From contig JAUIRK010000860.1 in assembly GCA_030549495.1 (NCBI GenBank), positions 10,001 through 74,000 on the forward strand: a stretch of 64,000 nucleotides of DNA, given 5' to 3'. Of the stretch, positions 22,039 to 35,458 are shown in pieces. This stretch comes from Nectonema munidae. Lineage: Eukaryota; Nematomorpha; Nectonematoida; Nectonematidae. Under the pieces are notes generated by a model. That model saw nothing but the letters and a program-made list of their open reading frames with translations. It was not told where the DNA came from and ran no database searches. The position numbers and the translations under genes are program-made. Positions within the stretch are counted from its first letter, which is position 1; the number at the start of each line of letters is the position of its first letter.

Positions 22039-25000
22039 TTGCATGACCTGCATGTCGTAAGAGGCGACTAAAAACATGAAATAATTCCGTTTAGTCTCGG
22101 AACAGAATAGGACTATTGCATGACCTGCATGTCGTAAGAGGCGACTAAAAACATGAAATAATTCCGTATAGTCTCGGAACAGAATAGGACTATTGCATGA
22201 CCTGCATGTCGTAAGAGGCGACTAAAAACATGAAATAATTCCGTATAGTCTCGGAACAGAATAGGACCATTGCATGACCTGCATGTCGTAAGAGGCAACT
22301 AAAAACATGAAATAATTCCGTACAGTCTCGGAACAGAATAGGACTATTGCATGACCTGCATGTCGTAAGAGGCGACTAAAAACACTAAATAATTCCGTAT
22401 AGTCTCGGAACAGAATAGGACTATTGCATGACCTGCATGTCGTAAGAGGCGACTAAAAACATGAAATAATTTCGTATAGTCTCGGAACAGAATAGGACTA
22501 TTGCATGACCTGCATGTCGTAAGAGGCGACTAAAAACACGAAATAATTCCGTATAGTCTCGGAACAGAATAGGACTATTGCATGACCTGCATGTCGTAAG
22601 AGGCGACTAAAAACATGAAATAATTCCGTATAGTCTCGGAACAGAATAGGACTATTGCATGACCTGCATGTCGTAAGAGGCGACTAAAAACATGAAATAA
22701 TTCCGTATAGTCTCGGAACAGAATAGGACTATTGCATGACCTGCATGTCGTAAGAGGCGACTAAAAACACTAAATAATTCCGTATAGTCTCGGAACAGAA
22801 TAGGACTATTGCATGACCTGCATGTCGTAAGAGGCGACTAAAAACATGAAATAATTCCGTATAGTCTCGGAACAGAATAGGACTATTGCATGACCTGCAT
22901 GTCGTAAGAGGCGACTAAAAACATGAAATAATTCCGTATAGTCTCGGAACAGAATAGGACTATTGCATGACCTGCATGTCGTAAGAGGCGACTAAAAACA
23001 TGAAATAATTCCGTACAGTCTCGGAACAGAATAGGACTATTGCATGACCTGCATGTCGTAAGAGGCGACTAAAAACATGAAATAATTCCGTATAGTCTCG
23101 GAACAGAATAGGACTATTGCATGACCTGCATGTCGTAAGAGGCGACTAAAAACAAGAAATAATTCCGTATAGTCTCGGAACAGAATAGGACTATTGCATG
23201 ACCTGCATGTCGTAAGAGGCGACTAAAAACATGAAATAATTCCGTACAGTCTCGGAACAGAATAGGACTATTGCATGACCTGCATGTCGTAAGAGGCGAC
23301 TAAAAACATGAAATAATTCCGTACAGTCTCGGAACAGAATAGGACTATTGCATGACCTGCATGTCGTAAGAGGCGACTAAAAACATGAAATAATTCCGTA
23401 TAGTCTCGGAACAGAATAGGACTATTGCATGACCTGCATGTCGTAAGAGGCGACTAAAAACATGAAATAATTCCGTATAGTCTCGGAACAGAATAGGACT
23501 ATTGCATGACCTGCATGTCGTAAGAGGCGACTAAAAACACGAAATAATTCCGTATAGTCTCGGAACAGAATAGGACTATTGCATGACCTGCATGTCGTAA
23601 GAGGCGACTAAAAACATGAAATAATTCCGTATAGTCTCGGAACAGAATAGGACTATTGCATGACCTGCATGTCGTAAGAGGCGACTAAAAACATGAAATA
23701 ATTCCGTTAGTCTCGGAACAGAATAGGACTATTGCATGACCTGCATGTCGTAAGAGGCGACTAAAAACATGAAATAATTCCGTATAGTCTCGGAACAGAA
23801 TAGGACTATTGCATGACCTGCATGTCGTAAGAGGCGACTAAAAACATGAAATAATTCCGTTTGTCTCGGAACAGAATAGGACTATTGCATGACCTGCATG
23901 TCGTAAGAGGCGACTAAAAACATGAAATAATTCCGTATAGTCTCGGAACAGAATAGGACTATTGCATGACCTGCATGTCGTAAGAGGCGACTAAAAACAT
24001 GAAATAATTCCGTATAGTCTCGGAACAGAATAGGACCATTGCATGACCTGCATGTCGTAAGAGGCAACTAAAAACATGAAATAATTCCGTACAGTCTCGG
24101 AACAGAATAGGACTATTGCATGACCTGCATGTCGTAAGAGGCGACTAAAAACATGAAATAATTCCGTATAGTCTCGGAACAGAATAGGACTATTGCATGA
24201 CCTGCATGTCGTAAGAGGCGACTAAAAACATGAAATAATTTCGTATAGTCTCGGAACAGAATAGGACTATTGCATGACCTGCATGTCGTAAGAGGCGACT
24301 AAAAACACTAAATAATTCCGTATAGTCTCGGAACAGAATAGGACTATTGCATGACCTGCATGTCGTAAGAGGCGACTAAAAACATGAAAAATTCCGTATA
24401 GTCTCGGAACAGAATAGGACTATTGCATGACCTGCATGTCGTAAGAGGCGACTAAAAACATGAAATAATTCCGTATAGTCTCGGAACAGAATAGGACTAT
24501 TGCATGACCTGCATGTCGTAAGAGGCGACTAAAAACACTAAATAATTCCGTATAGTCTCGGAACAGAATAGGACTATTGCATGACCTGCATGTCGTAAGA
24601 GGCGACTAAAAACATGAAATAATTCCGTATAGTCTCGGAACAGAATAGGACTATTGCATGACCTGCATGTCGTAAGAGGCGACTAAAAACATGAAATAAT
24701 TCCGTTTAGTCTCGGAACAGAATAGGACTATTGCATGACCTGCATGTCGTAAGAGGCGACTAAAAACATGAAATAATTCCGTATAGTCTCGGAACAGAAT
24801 AGGACTATTGCATGACCTGCATGTCGTAAGAGGCGACTAAAAACATGAAATAATTCCGTATAGTCTCGGAACAGAATAGGACTATTGCATGACCTGCATG
24901 TCGTAAGAGGCGACTAAAAACACGAAATAATTCCGTATAGTCTCGGAACAGAATAGGACTATTGCATGACCTGCATGTCGTAAGAGGCGACTAAAAACAC

Positions 25001-28000
25001 TAAATAATTCCGTATAGTCTCGGAACAGAATAGGACCATTGCATGACCTGCATGTCGTAAGAGGCAACTAAAAACATGAAATAATTCCGTACAGTCTCGG
25101 AACAGAATAGGACTATTGCATGACCTGCATGTCGTAAGAGACGACTAAAAACACTAAATAATTCCGTATAGTCTCGGAACAGAATAGGACTATTGCATGA
25201 CCTGCATGTCGTAAGAGGCGACTAAAAACATGAAATAATTTCGTATAGTCTCGGAACAGAATAGGACTATTGCATGACCTGCATGTCGTAAGAGGCGACT
25301 AAAAACACTAAATAATTCCGTATAGTCTCGGAACAGAATAGGACTATTGCATGACCTGCATGTCGTAAGAGGCGACTAAAAACATGAAATAATTCCGTAT
25401 AGTCTCGGAACAGAATAGGACTATTGCATGACCTGCATGTCGTAAGAGGCGACTAAAAACATGAAATAATTCCGTATAGTCTCGGAACAGAATAGGACTA
25501 TTGCATGACCTGCATGTCGTAAGAGGCGACTAAAAACATGAAATAATTCCGTATAGTCTCGGAACAGAATAGGACTATTGCATGACCTGCATGTCGTAAG
25601 AGGCGACTAAAAACATGAAATAATTCCGTATAGTCTCGGAACAGAATAGGACTATTGCATGACCTGCATGTCGTAAGAGGCGACTAAAAACATGAAATAA
25701 TTCCGTATAGTCTCGGAACAGAATAGGACTATTGCATGACCTGCATGTCGTAAGAGGCGACTAAAAACATGAAATAATTCCGTATAGTCTCGGAACAGAA
25801 TAGGACTATTGCATGACCTGCATGTCGTAAGAGGCGACTAAAAACATGAAATAATTCCGTATAGTCTCGGAACAGAATAGGACTATTGCATGACCTGCAT
25901 GTCGTAAGAGGCGACTAAAAACATGAAATAATTCCGTATAGTCTCGGAACAGAATAGGACTATTGCATGACCTGCATGTCGTAAGAGGCGACTAAAAACA
26001 TGAAATAATTCCGTATAGTCTCGGAACAGAATAGGACTATTGCATGACCTGCATGTCGTAAGAGGCGACTAAAAACATGAAATAATTCCGTATAGTCTCG
26101 GAACAGAATAGGACTATTGCATGACCTGCATGTCGTAAGAGGCGACTAAAAACATGAAATAATTCCGTATAGTCTCGGAACAGAATAGGACTATTGCATG
26201 ACCTGCATGTCGTAAGAGGCGACTAAAAACATGAAATAATTCCGTATAGTCTCGGAACAGAATAGGACTATTGCATGACCTGCATGTCGTAAGAGGCGAC
26301 TAAAAACATGAAATAATTCCGTATAGTCTCGGAACAGAATAGGACTATTGCATGACCTGCATGTCGTAAGAGGCGACTAAAAACACGAAATAATTCCGTA
26401 TAGTCTCGGAACAGAATAGGACTATTGCATGACCTGCATGTCGTAAGAGGCGACTAAAAACATGAAATAATTCCGTATAGTCTCGGAACAGAATAGGACT
26501 ATTGCATGACCTGCATGTCGTAAGAGGCGACTAAAAACATGAAATAATTCCGTATAGTCTCGGAACAGAATAGGACTATTGCATGACCTGCATGTCGTAA
26601 GAGGCGACTAAAAACATGAAATAATTCCGTATAGTCTCGGAACAGAATAGGACTATTGCATGACCTGCATGTCGTAAGAGGCGACTAAAAACATGAAATA
26701 ATTCCGTATAGTCTCGGAACAGAATAGGACTATTGCATGACCTGCATGTCGTAAGAGGCGACTAAAAACATGAAATAATTCCGTATAGTCTCGGAACAGA
26801 ATAGGACTATTGCATGACCTGCATGTCGTAAGAGGCGACTAAAAACACTAAATAATTCCGTATAGTCTCGGAACAGAATAGGACTATTGCATGACCTGCA
26901 TGTCGTAAGAGGCGACTAAAAACATGAAATAATTCCGTATAGTCTCGGAACAGAATAGGACTATTGCATGACCTGCATGTCGTAAGAGGCGACTAAAAAC
27001 ATGAAATAATTCCGTTTAGTCTCGGAACAGAATAGGACTATTGCATGACCTGCATGTCGTAAGAGGCGACTAAAAACACTAAATAATTCCGTATAGTCTC
27101 GGAACAGAATAGGACTATTGCATGACCTGCATGTCGTAAGAGGCGACTAAAAACATGAAATAATTCCGTATAGTCTCGGAACAGAATAGGACTATTGCAT
27201 GACCTGCATGTCGTAAGAGGCGACTAAAAACATGAAATAATTCCGTATAGTCTCGGAACAGAGTAGGACTATTGCATGACCTGCATGTCGTAAGAGGCGA
27301 CTAAAAACATGAAATAATTCCGTATAGTCTCGGAACAGAATAGGACTATTGCATGACCTGCATGTCGTAAGATGCGACTAAAAACATGAAATAATTCCGT
27401 ATAGTCTCGGAACAGAATAGGACTATTGCATGACCTGCATGTCGTAAGAGGCGACTAAAAACATGAAATAATTCCGTATAGTCTCGGAACAGAATAGGAC
27501 TATTGCATGACCTGCATGTCGTAAGAGGCGACTAAAAACATGAAATAATTCCGTATAGTCTCGGAACAGAATAGGACTATTGCATGACCTGCATGTCGTA
27601 AGAGGCGACTAAAAACATGAAATAATTCCGTATAGTCTCGGAACAGAATAGGACTATTGCATGACCTGCATGTCGTAAGAGGCGACTAAAAACATGAAAT
27701 AATTCCGTATAGTCTCGGAACAGAATAGGACTATTGCATGACCTGCATGTCGTAAGAGGCGACTAAAAACACTAAATAATTCCGTATAGTCTCGGAACAG
27801 AATAGGACTATTGCATGACCTGCATGTCGTAAGAGGCGACTAAAAACATGAAATAATTCCGTATAGTCTCGGAACAGAATAGGACTATTGCATGACCTGC
27901 ATGTCGTAAGAGGCGACTAAAAACATGAAATAATTCCGTATAGTCTCGGAACAGAATAGGACTATTGCATGACCTGCATGTCGTAAGAGGCGACTAAAAA

Positions 28001-28584
28001 CATGAAATAATTCCGTATAGTCTCGGAACAGAATAGGACTATTGCATGACCTGCATGTCGTAAGAGGCGACTAAAAACATGAAATAATTCCGTATAGTCT
28101 CGGAACAGAATAGGACTATTGCATGACCTGCATGTCGTAAGATGCGACTAAAAACATGAAATAATTCCGTATAGTCTCGGAACAGAATAGGACTATTGCA
28201 TGACCTGCATGTCGTAAGAGGCGACTAAAAACACTAAATAATTCCGTATAGTCTCGGAACAGAATAGGACTATTGCATGACCTGCATGTCGTAAGAGGCG
28301 ACTAAAAACATGAAATAATTCCGTATAGTCTCGGAACAGAATAGGACTATTGCATGACCTGCATGTCGTAAGAGGCGACTAAAAACACTAAATAATTCCG
28401 TATAGTCTCGGAACAGAATAGGACTATTGCATGACCTGCATGTCGTAAGAGGCGACTAAAAACACTAAATAATTCCGTATAGTCTCGGAACAGAATAGGA
28501 CCATTGCATGACCTGCATGTCGTAAGAGGCAACTAAAAACATGAAATAATTCCGTATAGTCTCGGAACAGAATAGGACTATTGC
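22039..28584. repeat. Satellite: about 85 tandem copies of a 77-bp unit
   Basis: A head-to-tail array with a 77-bp period; the unit runs from GCATGACCTGCATGTCGTAA through GAGGCGACTAAAAACATG to a TCTCGGAACAGAATAGGACT end. 6546 bp divided by 77 is 85.0. Units differ by a few point variants (ACATGAAATAA versus ACACTAAATAA; GTATAGT, GTTTAGT or GTACAGT; GGACTATTGC versus GGACCATTGC with GGCAACT). Rare variants recur together at 22267, 24036, 25036 and 28501, so blocks of units have been copied within the array. Single-base indels in a few units shift the phase. The minus-strand open frames inside it are only a by-product of the repeat. The array ends 51 bp before a Pcyt2 exon. Confidence 0.98.
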
Positions 28585-28635
28585 TTTACTTAAAAGTCAG
28601 TTTTGTACATTCTTTTTTGATAACTCAATTTTAAG

Positions 28636-28898
28636 TCGCAATCAGGAAGAGAAAGTCCATCGTGTCACAATTTTACCCTTCAAATAAAAAGATTGTTCAA
28701 TTTTCTGATGGAAAGGAAAGATCGGTACTTTATGTTCGCAATATTCTCAACACTTCTACATTCTTTGATTGATGGCCTGAAGATCGTGTCGTCTACACTT
28801 CTGGCGCCTTTGACTTGTTCAACATCGGCCACCTCGATTTTCTCTCTGAAGCTTCCAAACTTGGCAGCTACTTAATCGTAGGCTTGCACACGGATTCG
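28636..28898 (+). pseudogene. Pcyt2: Pcyt2-like exon with the start of the second cytidylyltransferase domain; in-frame stop
   Basis: This encodes the linker and start of the second nucleotidyltransferase domain of ethanolamine-phosphate cytidylyltransferase. The acceptor AATTTTAAG ends at 28635. The frame reads RKSIVSQFYPSNKKIVQFSD (Pect: RKVSQFLPTTQKIIQFSD) and later VVYTSGAFDLFNIGHLDFL and LIVGLHTDS, with donor TCG/GTCAAT. Between SDGKE and PEDRVVY there are about 19 extra codons with an in-frame TGA at 28770-28772, and no intron restores the frame. The catalytic HxGH motif reads NIGH, so its first His is Asn. The joins to the next two exons are perfect in phase, so this is a real gene structure, but this copy looks inactivated or mis-assembled. 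Confidence 0.8.
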
Positions 28899-31743
28899 GT
28901 CAATAACTTTTCTTAATTTTCTTGTCTTTGCATTTTTATTGCGCCAAATCCTTACTTTAAAACAGGGATTGGAAGTCGGAGGTAAAATGTCCGACTTCTA
29001 GTACTTATTAAAATCAGATTCCCCATTTCTACTTTAAAATCAGTAATGTGTATGCCGCCATACTTTGGAAAATAGGTCTCTATGTCAACTGCCCTACTGA
29101 CAAATGTCCAATAACTGTCTTCTCCATTGGGACAAAATGTAAATTTGATATGGGGTGTAAGAATTAGGCTGTGAAATTTTCGAAACGTGCTTAGGTATTT
29201 CGTGCTTATTTGTAATTTAGGTATTTCTAATGCCAATATGTATGTATTCCTATGCATCTATTTATTTATGCATGTGCGTATGCATCTCTAGATGTTTTTA
29301 GTGTCAGGCGTGTATTAATGCAGATAAATAGGAAAGTTTGTGTCAACAACGCCACAAAATGTACATGCAAATCAGGGGCGCACATCCGGGGGGGGGGGGC
29401 GAGAATTCCTGTAATGTGCCTGATAGACTACTTCATTTTCAAATGAAAATCTTATTGGCTCCCCCCTCCTCCCCCAACAATTTTGGATTTTTTTAAACTA
29501 GTGTATATTCGATATGCAAATTAAAATATTTTCGCTGTAAGTATAGTATTTAAATTCACCAATTTTGTAAAAAAATATAAAGTAGTCTTATAAATTTAGG
29601 TTTACGATGAATACACTCTATTTTAAAAGATTGCTTGAATATTTGGTCTCCCGTGGTATTTTCAGACCACTAATTTTGAAAATTGCAACAAAAAAATTTC
29701 GCCCCCAATAATTTTGAGGATGTGCGCCCCTGATGCAAATGCATGCATGTAGATTGCGATGGCACTAGACCTAGCTTCAACCCTAACACTAATGCAACTT
29801 CTACAGTAATCCTAGCCATGACAATGCGTTTCCAAAATCAAGGCCCATTTAGAAATTGGCTGAGGACTTGTCAACTATTATGCAAATTGCGAAAAATTGG
29901 AATAGTTATAATCAGCGGTAGAATGCGCCAGCGTGACCATGATTTTTTGTGACGTAATATTATCTATTTTATATTTTGAATCCTTTAGAGACCAGTGGAA
30001 TACTGGTGACCCGGAAAATCAAAAGTGTATGCTTTTAAATAAAATTCTATTAAAAGCATAGGCATACGATTAGTCTTCAAACTTGCTGTCTTTAAAGGGT
30101 TAAAAGGCAAAACTCGACAGACTGAATTTTTTCTTCTTCAAAAAATACAATTTTTAACTCGAAGAACTCAAGAAAAGAAGCTGCTTGCCCTTTTTATTTC
30201 GAAGCTCTCTTTTTGTTGCGGTTACGTTTAACTTTGTTTTATTCCTACTATACTTTCAGCATTTAACAAAAAACAGCTTATTCTGACATATCACAGTATG
30301 ATAGGTGGAGAAAATGTGAGGTTTTGGAGATGTTTAGCTCAAGCAACTGGCCAAGCATTTCAAGGTTCCCCTATTTAGCATGCGAGTCCCAACTGTCTTC
30401 TTTGAAAAGCTGCTTCTGCTTGATGAGTGGTTTGAAGCTCCTGGAAGCGTTTCACTTCTTTCTCCACCTTTGCGTAGCTAGAGGAGGCTATTCTACGGCA
30501 TAAAAAATTTGGAGTGTTATCCAAATTAATTCTAATTGTCTTGTTTTATCACGTTTATCTGTTGTTGTGAAAGGGAATCTGTGAGAATTAACCACATCAA
30601 AGTAAACATCAGCTCCATACTCATATCAACGAACCTTGGTTTAGTCGTGCTTGTCGCGCTCAATGGTGTTTAAAGTAACGACTTTAATCCAAACCAAAAA
30701 ATTCATACAGAGGCTTGTCACCAAACATAACTAAAGGAGACTTATGAATTTTTAAATTAATTGAGAGAGATATATATTATTTATTTTAACATTAAAGTTA
30801 TACATAAAAAAAGAAACAAACTAAAACATTAGCAATATACTCAAAATTGATAATGGAAGTAGTCAGAATCAATAAATCTCTGGCATAAATACTTTTAAGA
30901 GGCTAGATAGGATTGTTAGTATACGCATCAAAAGGCAGAAAGCCGCAAATAAAATGCAGCACATACTTTAGGCTGATGTGGACTTCATAAAGTATGCCCG
31001 TGCATTGCTCTAGAAAGAATACATACATGCTCTTTGTGTAGAACATGCTTCGTCAATTGTAGCTCATCATCCATGCTATTCACATTCCAGCCAAGAGCCG
31101 AAGTCATCATAAAGTGTAAAAGTATGTGTCAGCGTATCACCAATACTGCCACTACATTTGTTAATGTTTTGTCACATTTGTTGCTATGTGATTGAGTGTA
31201 TGTATATCTACAGGATGTGAAAGTTCATCAAGATGATACAATCCGATTTTTTCCATTCAAAGTAACAATTTTTCTAAAGGTAGAAGCCAATAGAATATTG
31301 GAAAAGAGTGACTTGTATTATGATAATTCAACAAAGACTCATCTTACAGAAAAATGAAGCGTGTTTTTCAGGTTAACCCTAAAGGAAGTGTAAATCACTG
31401 ATTTAGAAGTGAAATTGAAGCTCGGCTGTCTTCTTGACATAATGTGTTAGAAATTAGACATTCTTTTTCATTATGTTCATAAAATTATCTTTTGTAAAAA
31501 GTCATCGAATGTATCTCAAATAAGACCCTGTATAACAGTTAGATAAAGAAACGCGTCTCCATAAAAAATAATTATGGAAGTAACAAAAAGAAGAGAAAAA
31601 TGTGAAGGAATAACGAAATCTTTTTTATCTTTCTTATTTTAACAATGAATATATCTTAAATGTCAAAGTTAAAATGATAAGAAATTTTGCCGAGGTTCTT
31701 GTTTTCTTATTTCATCTAATTTTGTTATTAAATTTCTCTCCAG
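28899..31743. other. Probable Pcyt2 intron, containing a hAT MITE
   Basis: Lies between the donor TCG/GTCAAT and the acceptor TCTCTCCAG. Apart from the MITE at 29373-29732 no coding or RNA feature was recognised; 29750-31740 is unremarkable. Confidence 0.6.
29373..29732. mobile_element. hAT-type MITE, 360 bp, with 8-bp target duplication
   Basis: The ends are CAGGGGCGCACATCC and GGATGTGCGCCCCTG, a perfect 15-bp inverted repeat. They are flanked by the direct repeat ATGCAAAT (29365-29372 and 29733-29740). An 8-bp duplication and CAGGG termini are diagnostic of hAT elements. The interior is non-coding, with G-rich and C-rich runs near the ends. Confidence 0.93.
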
Positions 31744-31821
31744 GCTGTGAATCGATATAAAGGCGCAAATTTCCCAATCATGAACTTGCAAGAGCGTGTC
31801 TTGAGTGTCCTTTCCTACAAA
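31744..31821 (+). CDS. Pcyt2: Pcyt2-like exon, 26 codons
   Basis: Bounded by TCTCTCCAG on the left and AAA/GTAAGT on the right. It encodes AVNRYKGANFPIMNLQER and VLSVLSYK, corresponding to Pect VVNSYKGSNYPIMNLHER and VLSVLACK. It joins the previous exon (HTDS) and the next exon (FVNEV) in phase 0. The second-domain substrate-binding segment is well kept. Confidence 0.88.
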
Positions 31822-32093
31822 GTAAGTTCACTAGTAGCGTCACCACTTTTATTTATGCAAATGACAAATATATACACATATATATAACGACTAATTTTTT
31901 TAAATCTTCAATTCTCTATATATTTTTCTACTTTTTAAAAGTAATAAATAGAAAAACAATATTTTTCATGGATTCACACGGAGTAATATTTATTAAAACG
32001 AAGAAGGCATATACTATACCTAAAAAATCATAAAAAAGCATGAATATTTAAAACGTTCATATTTTAAATATCATTTTTGTGTAGAATAAATAC

Positions 32094-32249
32094 AAAAATA
32101 TTTATTCTTTTTAAATATATCGTTGGCTCCCGTTACTTTTAGAATAGAAAGATAAACGTGGTTTCTCTAATCATTTTTATCAAATCATGCACATACGAAA
32201 CTAAAAGTAACGGCAGCCAACGGTTTATTTAAAAAGAATAAATATTTTT
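32094..32249. repeat. Fold-back inverted repeat, arms of about 49 bp
   Basis: The left arm 32094-32142 (including CGTTGGCTCCCGTTACTTTT) pairs with the right arm 32201-32249 (AAAAGTAACGGCAGCCAACG), with a spacer of about 58 bp. The arms match with only a few mismatches. It looks like a small MITE or fold-back element within the Pcyt2 intron. Just to the right, around 32370-32463, GAACCGGGA-rich sequence looks like a hAT-type terminus without a partner. Confidence 0.8.
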
Positions 32250-32519
32250 TCTCCGTTTACCATTTAAAACGAGATGACAATGAAAAAAAGATTTTATATG
32301 AATGAAGTGCAGTAAAGTTCTATGCAAAGAATTGCATAGTGAAATCAATCAATTACAAATAAAATTATTTTCGGAACTGGTAATACTTTTTGGTTCCAAG
32401 CCTGGTTCCCAAATTTTTAGAACCGGGAACGTCCCGGTATTTCAGAACCGGGAGCAAACCCTAATATATATATACATGCATGCATAGTAGAGTCTAATTT
32501 TAATCTTATGTGACAATAT

Positions 32520-35458
32520 ATACCTTACTTAAAAAAAGCTCGAATAAACGAGAAATTTTTAAAATTATATGGCTGATATGTAAACCTAAATAATTAAAAT
32601 TTTCAACTTTTTAAATGAATTTATTATCAATTTTAAGACGGAAGTTAGAATGTGTTTTACGCTTAGAGAAAAGCATATAAACACTTTTTACAGTATTCAA
32701 TTTAAACAAATTGTTATCGCACGATGTTGTGTGTGACACTATCGAGCAAGAGCCTTATTGATATTATCACACTTAAAACTGAAATTATTCATTTTAAAGT
32801 GTAAACAAACATCATCTGCATATAATATAGGCTTACAAAAACCTGACAAATAAGAGGGTAAACGCTTAATATAAAGAGGAAATAGCAAGGGACCTAATAT
32901 GGAGCCTTGGGGGACTCCTGAGTGATAGGAAATAACCCCGGAGTCTACATTATTATTTCTGACATAAAAAATCTCTTAGAAAGCTCACTTGAAAACCAGT
33001 CATGCACTTTTGATGGGGAACCATATATTTATAATTTATACAACAATAAGGAATGGTTGATATTATCAAAAGCTTTGGAAAAGTCCAAGAATATGCATAA
33101 GGAAGAAAATGGACTGTAGAAAGAGTTAGAAATGTTTTAAAGTGGGCTAAGAATGGCAGATGCAGTGCATTTATTTTTTTAAAAGGAAAATGGTCTATTA
33201 TCATCAATATAATGTTATTTTCATTAACATAAATAAGCGCTCTATCATAGACCATTTTTTCCAAAATTTTAGAAAAATTCGCTATTATGGAAATTGGACG
33301 AAAGTTGTTAATATCAAGACGGGATTTTTGTAGGTTTCAAAACGTTTACAAATTTTGTTAATTTTAGGCAATCTGGAAAACACCTGAGTGAAGACTGAGA
33401 TTATATGAATAAATTAATGTATTCGATATGAATACAGGAAGGGAATAAATAATAATCTTATAAGATTAACTTCATCAAAGCCAAGGGATTTATGATTTTT
33501 AGTGAGGCAATTCCTATATATAGATCATTTAAAGTAAAAGCTTCAGAACAAGAAGGTTTTAAATTAAGCTGAACTGTATTATTGATAAAGTTAAAGGAGT
33601 AGATGGATTCAACGTTAAAAAAGAAAAAGTTTTAGAAAAATCATCAGCTGAAGAGTTGTTGTTTACATTTTTTTTTAATTTAAGAGATAATTCAAAGTTC
33701 CCCAAATGTCACATTCATCATTGTCAAGTCTATTGGTGAAAAATTTCGTTTTTGATAGTTTCATTTACAACTTGTAAAATTTGACAGTATTTGTAAAATT
33801 AGGATTTTTTTGAACATTTTATGTAAAAATGCTTTGCGTTTTTGTAGCGAAAAAGTTGCCCATCAAACCATATATTTGCATTTTTTGAGATTTCACTTTT
33901 ATTAGGGGAAAGCATTGATCAAAAATTTCTTTAAATTTACGCAAGAAAGAATGAAAGGCATAGTTAACATTAGTGAGCAAGAAAATGTTGGAAAAATCAG
34001 CATTAGATCATCTAGATAGGAAACTATTTATATTTTGCTTACAATATGATCGTTTTTGAGTAGGATCAGAATCATTTGATTGTCTTTTAGTGAAATAGGG
34101 ATCGGCAAATGATAGATGCAAAATGATCTGAGAGATCAGATAAAACATTAAATGTTTTAGATGGACAGCAGAAGTTAGTGAAAACATTGTCAATGGTGGA
34201 GCCAGAATTATGAGTAAGATTTGGTTATTAAAGGTTAAAGGCCAAAATGCCGTAGGCTAGGGTAATAATTCATTACAATAAATATCCTTGAAGTAATTTA
34301 TTTTAAAATCCCGACACATAATGGTTTTAGTATCGGATTTTAGAAAGAAAAGAATTGATGTCGGATGATGAGGGTCGGTATATTACACATATATTTAACG
34401 AGTATTTATCAATAGAGAATTTTAAGAGCGGGTAATCACAAACATTTACACCAGATGTGCCTGAATCACAGAATAAAAGTCTAAATGAGTTTTTATAAAA
34501 AATTCACAAGAAAAGCCAGGTATTTCATATTTTAAAAATTCACCAGGCTGCCAAATTTCCGTTAAAATAATGAAGTGAAGAGAAGATATAGCTCTCGATG
34601 TCAGAAGAATAAGTCATTGAATTAAGGCTCCCAACATTGATATAACATATGCTGAGAGAAGTTTCATCAAAAAAGTTGGCTTGAAGGTGTCCTCAGGAAA
34701 AATGTAATCAGTGGGTGTTGTAGAAAAATTACTAGTATTGGAAAGATTATTAAGCATATCAGAAATGTAATTCTTCTGTATGCGTTATAGTATTGCTAAT
34801 ATCATTAAGATCATTACAGCTTATTGGCATATGTGTTGAGAGAGATGATAGTTCAAAGAATCTTCATCACGGTTTTTCAAATTAACTCTAATTTTATTGA
34901 GAGAATGACAAAATTTTGAGTTCTCTGCATGATTGAACTCATGTTTGCTTTTCGAGCATAAAATGCAAAAATGTTTATCCTGCTTATTGTTACATTCCAT
35001 GGAATTGTGATTTAAGCCACAAAAACGACACAACTGAGAACTATTGCATTCAGCTGATGTGTGACCTGACCATGTTTTAAGCAATTATAACACGTTTCAA
35101 TATATGAATGAAACAACCTAGTTCTGAAAGCCATTGAATCAATAAAAATATGGTGTTTTTTTTATATAAAATGTTCCGACAAATGAAGAGGATACTTTGA
35201 ATACTAAGTTACATAATCCAGACACTTTATTTTTGAGTTAATAAATTTTTAAAGAGAGATTCCTTGGCAATACCATTTGCATACAAATAGTCTCAATATT
35301 TCAAAACATAAGAACATCAACTCTATAAATTATGGGAGCTGGTATGCGAGGGCTAAGATAATTACATTCCAGTTTCTTTAGAAAAAGTTTGTTTTTTTAG
35401 ATTGAAAGAAATAGTGTCATAAGAAGAAACAGTTTTTAAACCTAGTAAACTGAAAAGT
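32520..35458 (-). mobile_element. LINE-A copy B (RT, endonuclease, ORF1 fragments)
   Basis: The same insertion as LINE-A copy A, but without the later elements in it. Minus-strand translation gives ORF1 zinc knuckles near 35000 (CRFCGLNHNSMEC), endonuclease pieces near 34400 and the RT motifs [20 protein letters not shown] and YADD near 32800-32930. It extends beyond copy A at the 3' side with thumb-like NTVKSVYMLFSKRKTHSNF (about 32640-32700). All frames are broken. The 5' start of ORF1 seen in copy A is missing. The 3' limit is not defined. Confidence 0.82.

Noticed and set aside
22113-28532. Repeated 61-codon open frames on the minus strand (MPLTTCRSCNGPIL...)
   Set aside because: They are phase accidents inside the 77-bp satellite; most units do not keep the frame, and the peptide is just the repeat translated.
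22039-28584. Regular repeat array considered as a CRISPR array
   Set aside because: Units are contiguous with no variable spacers, the genome is eukaryotic and no cas genes are present.
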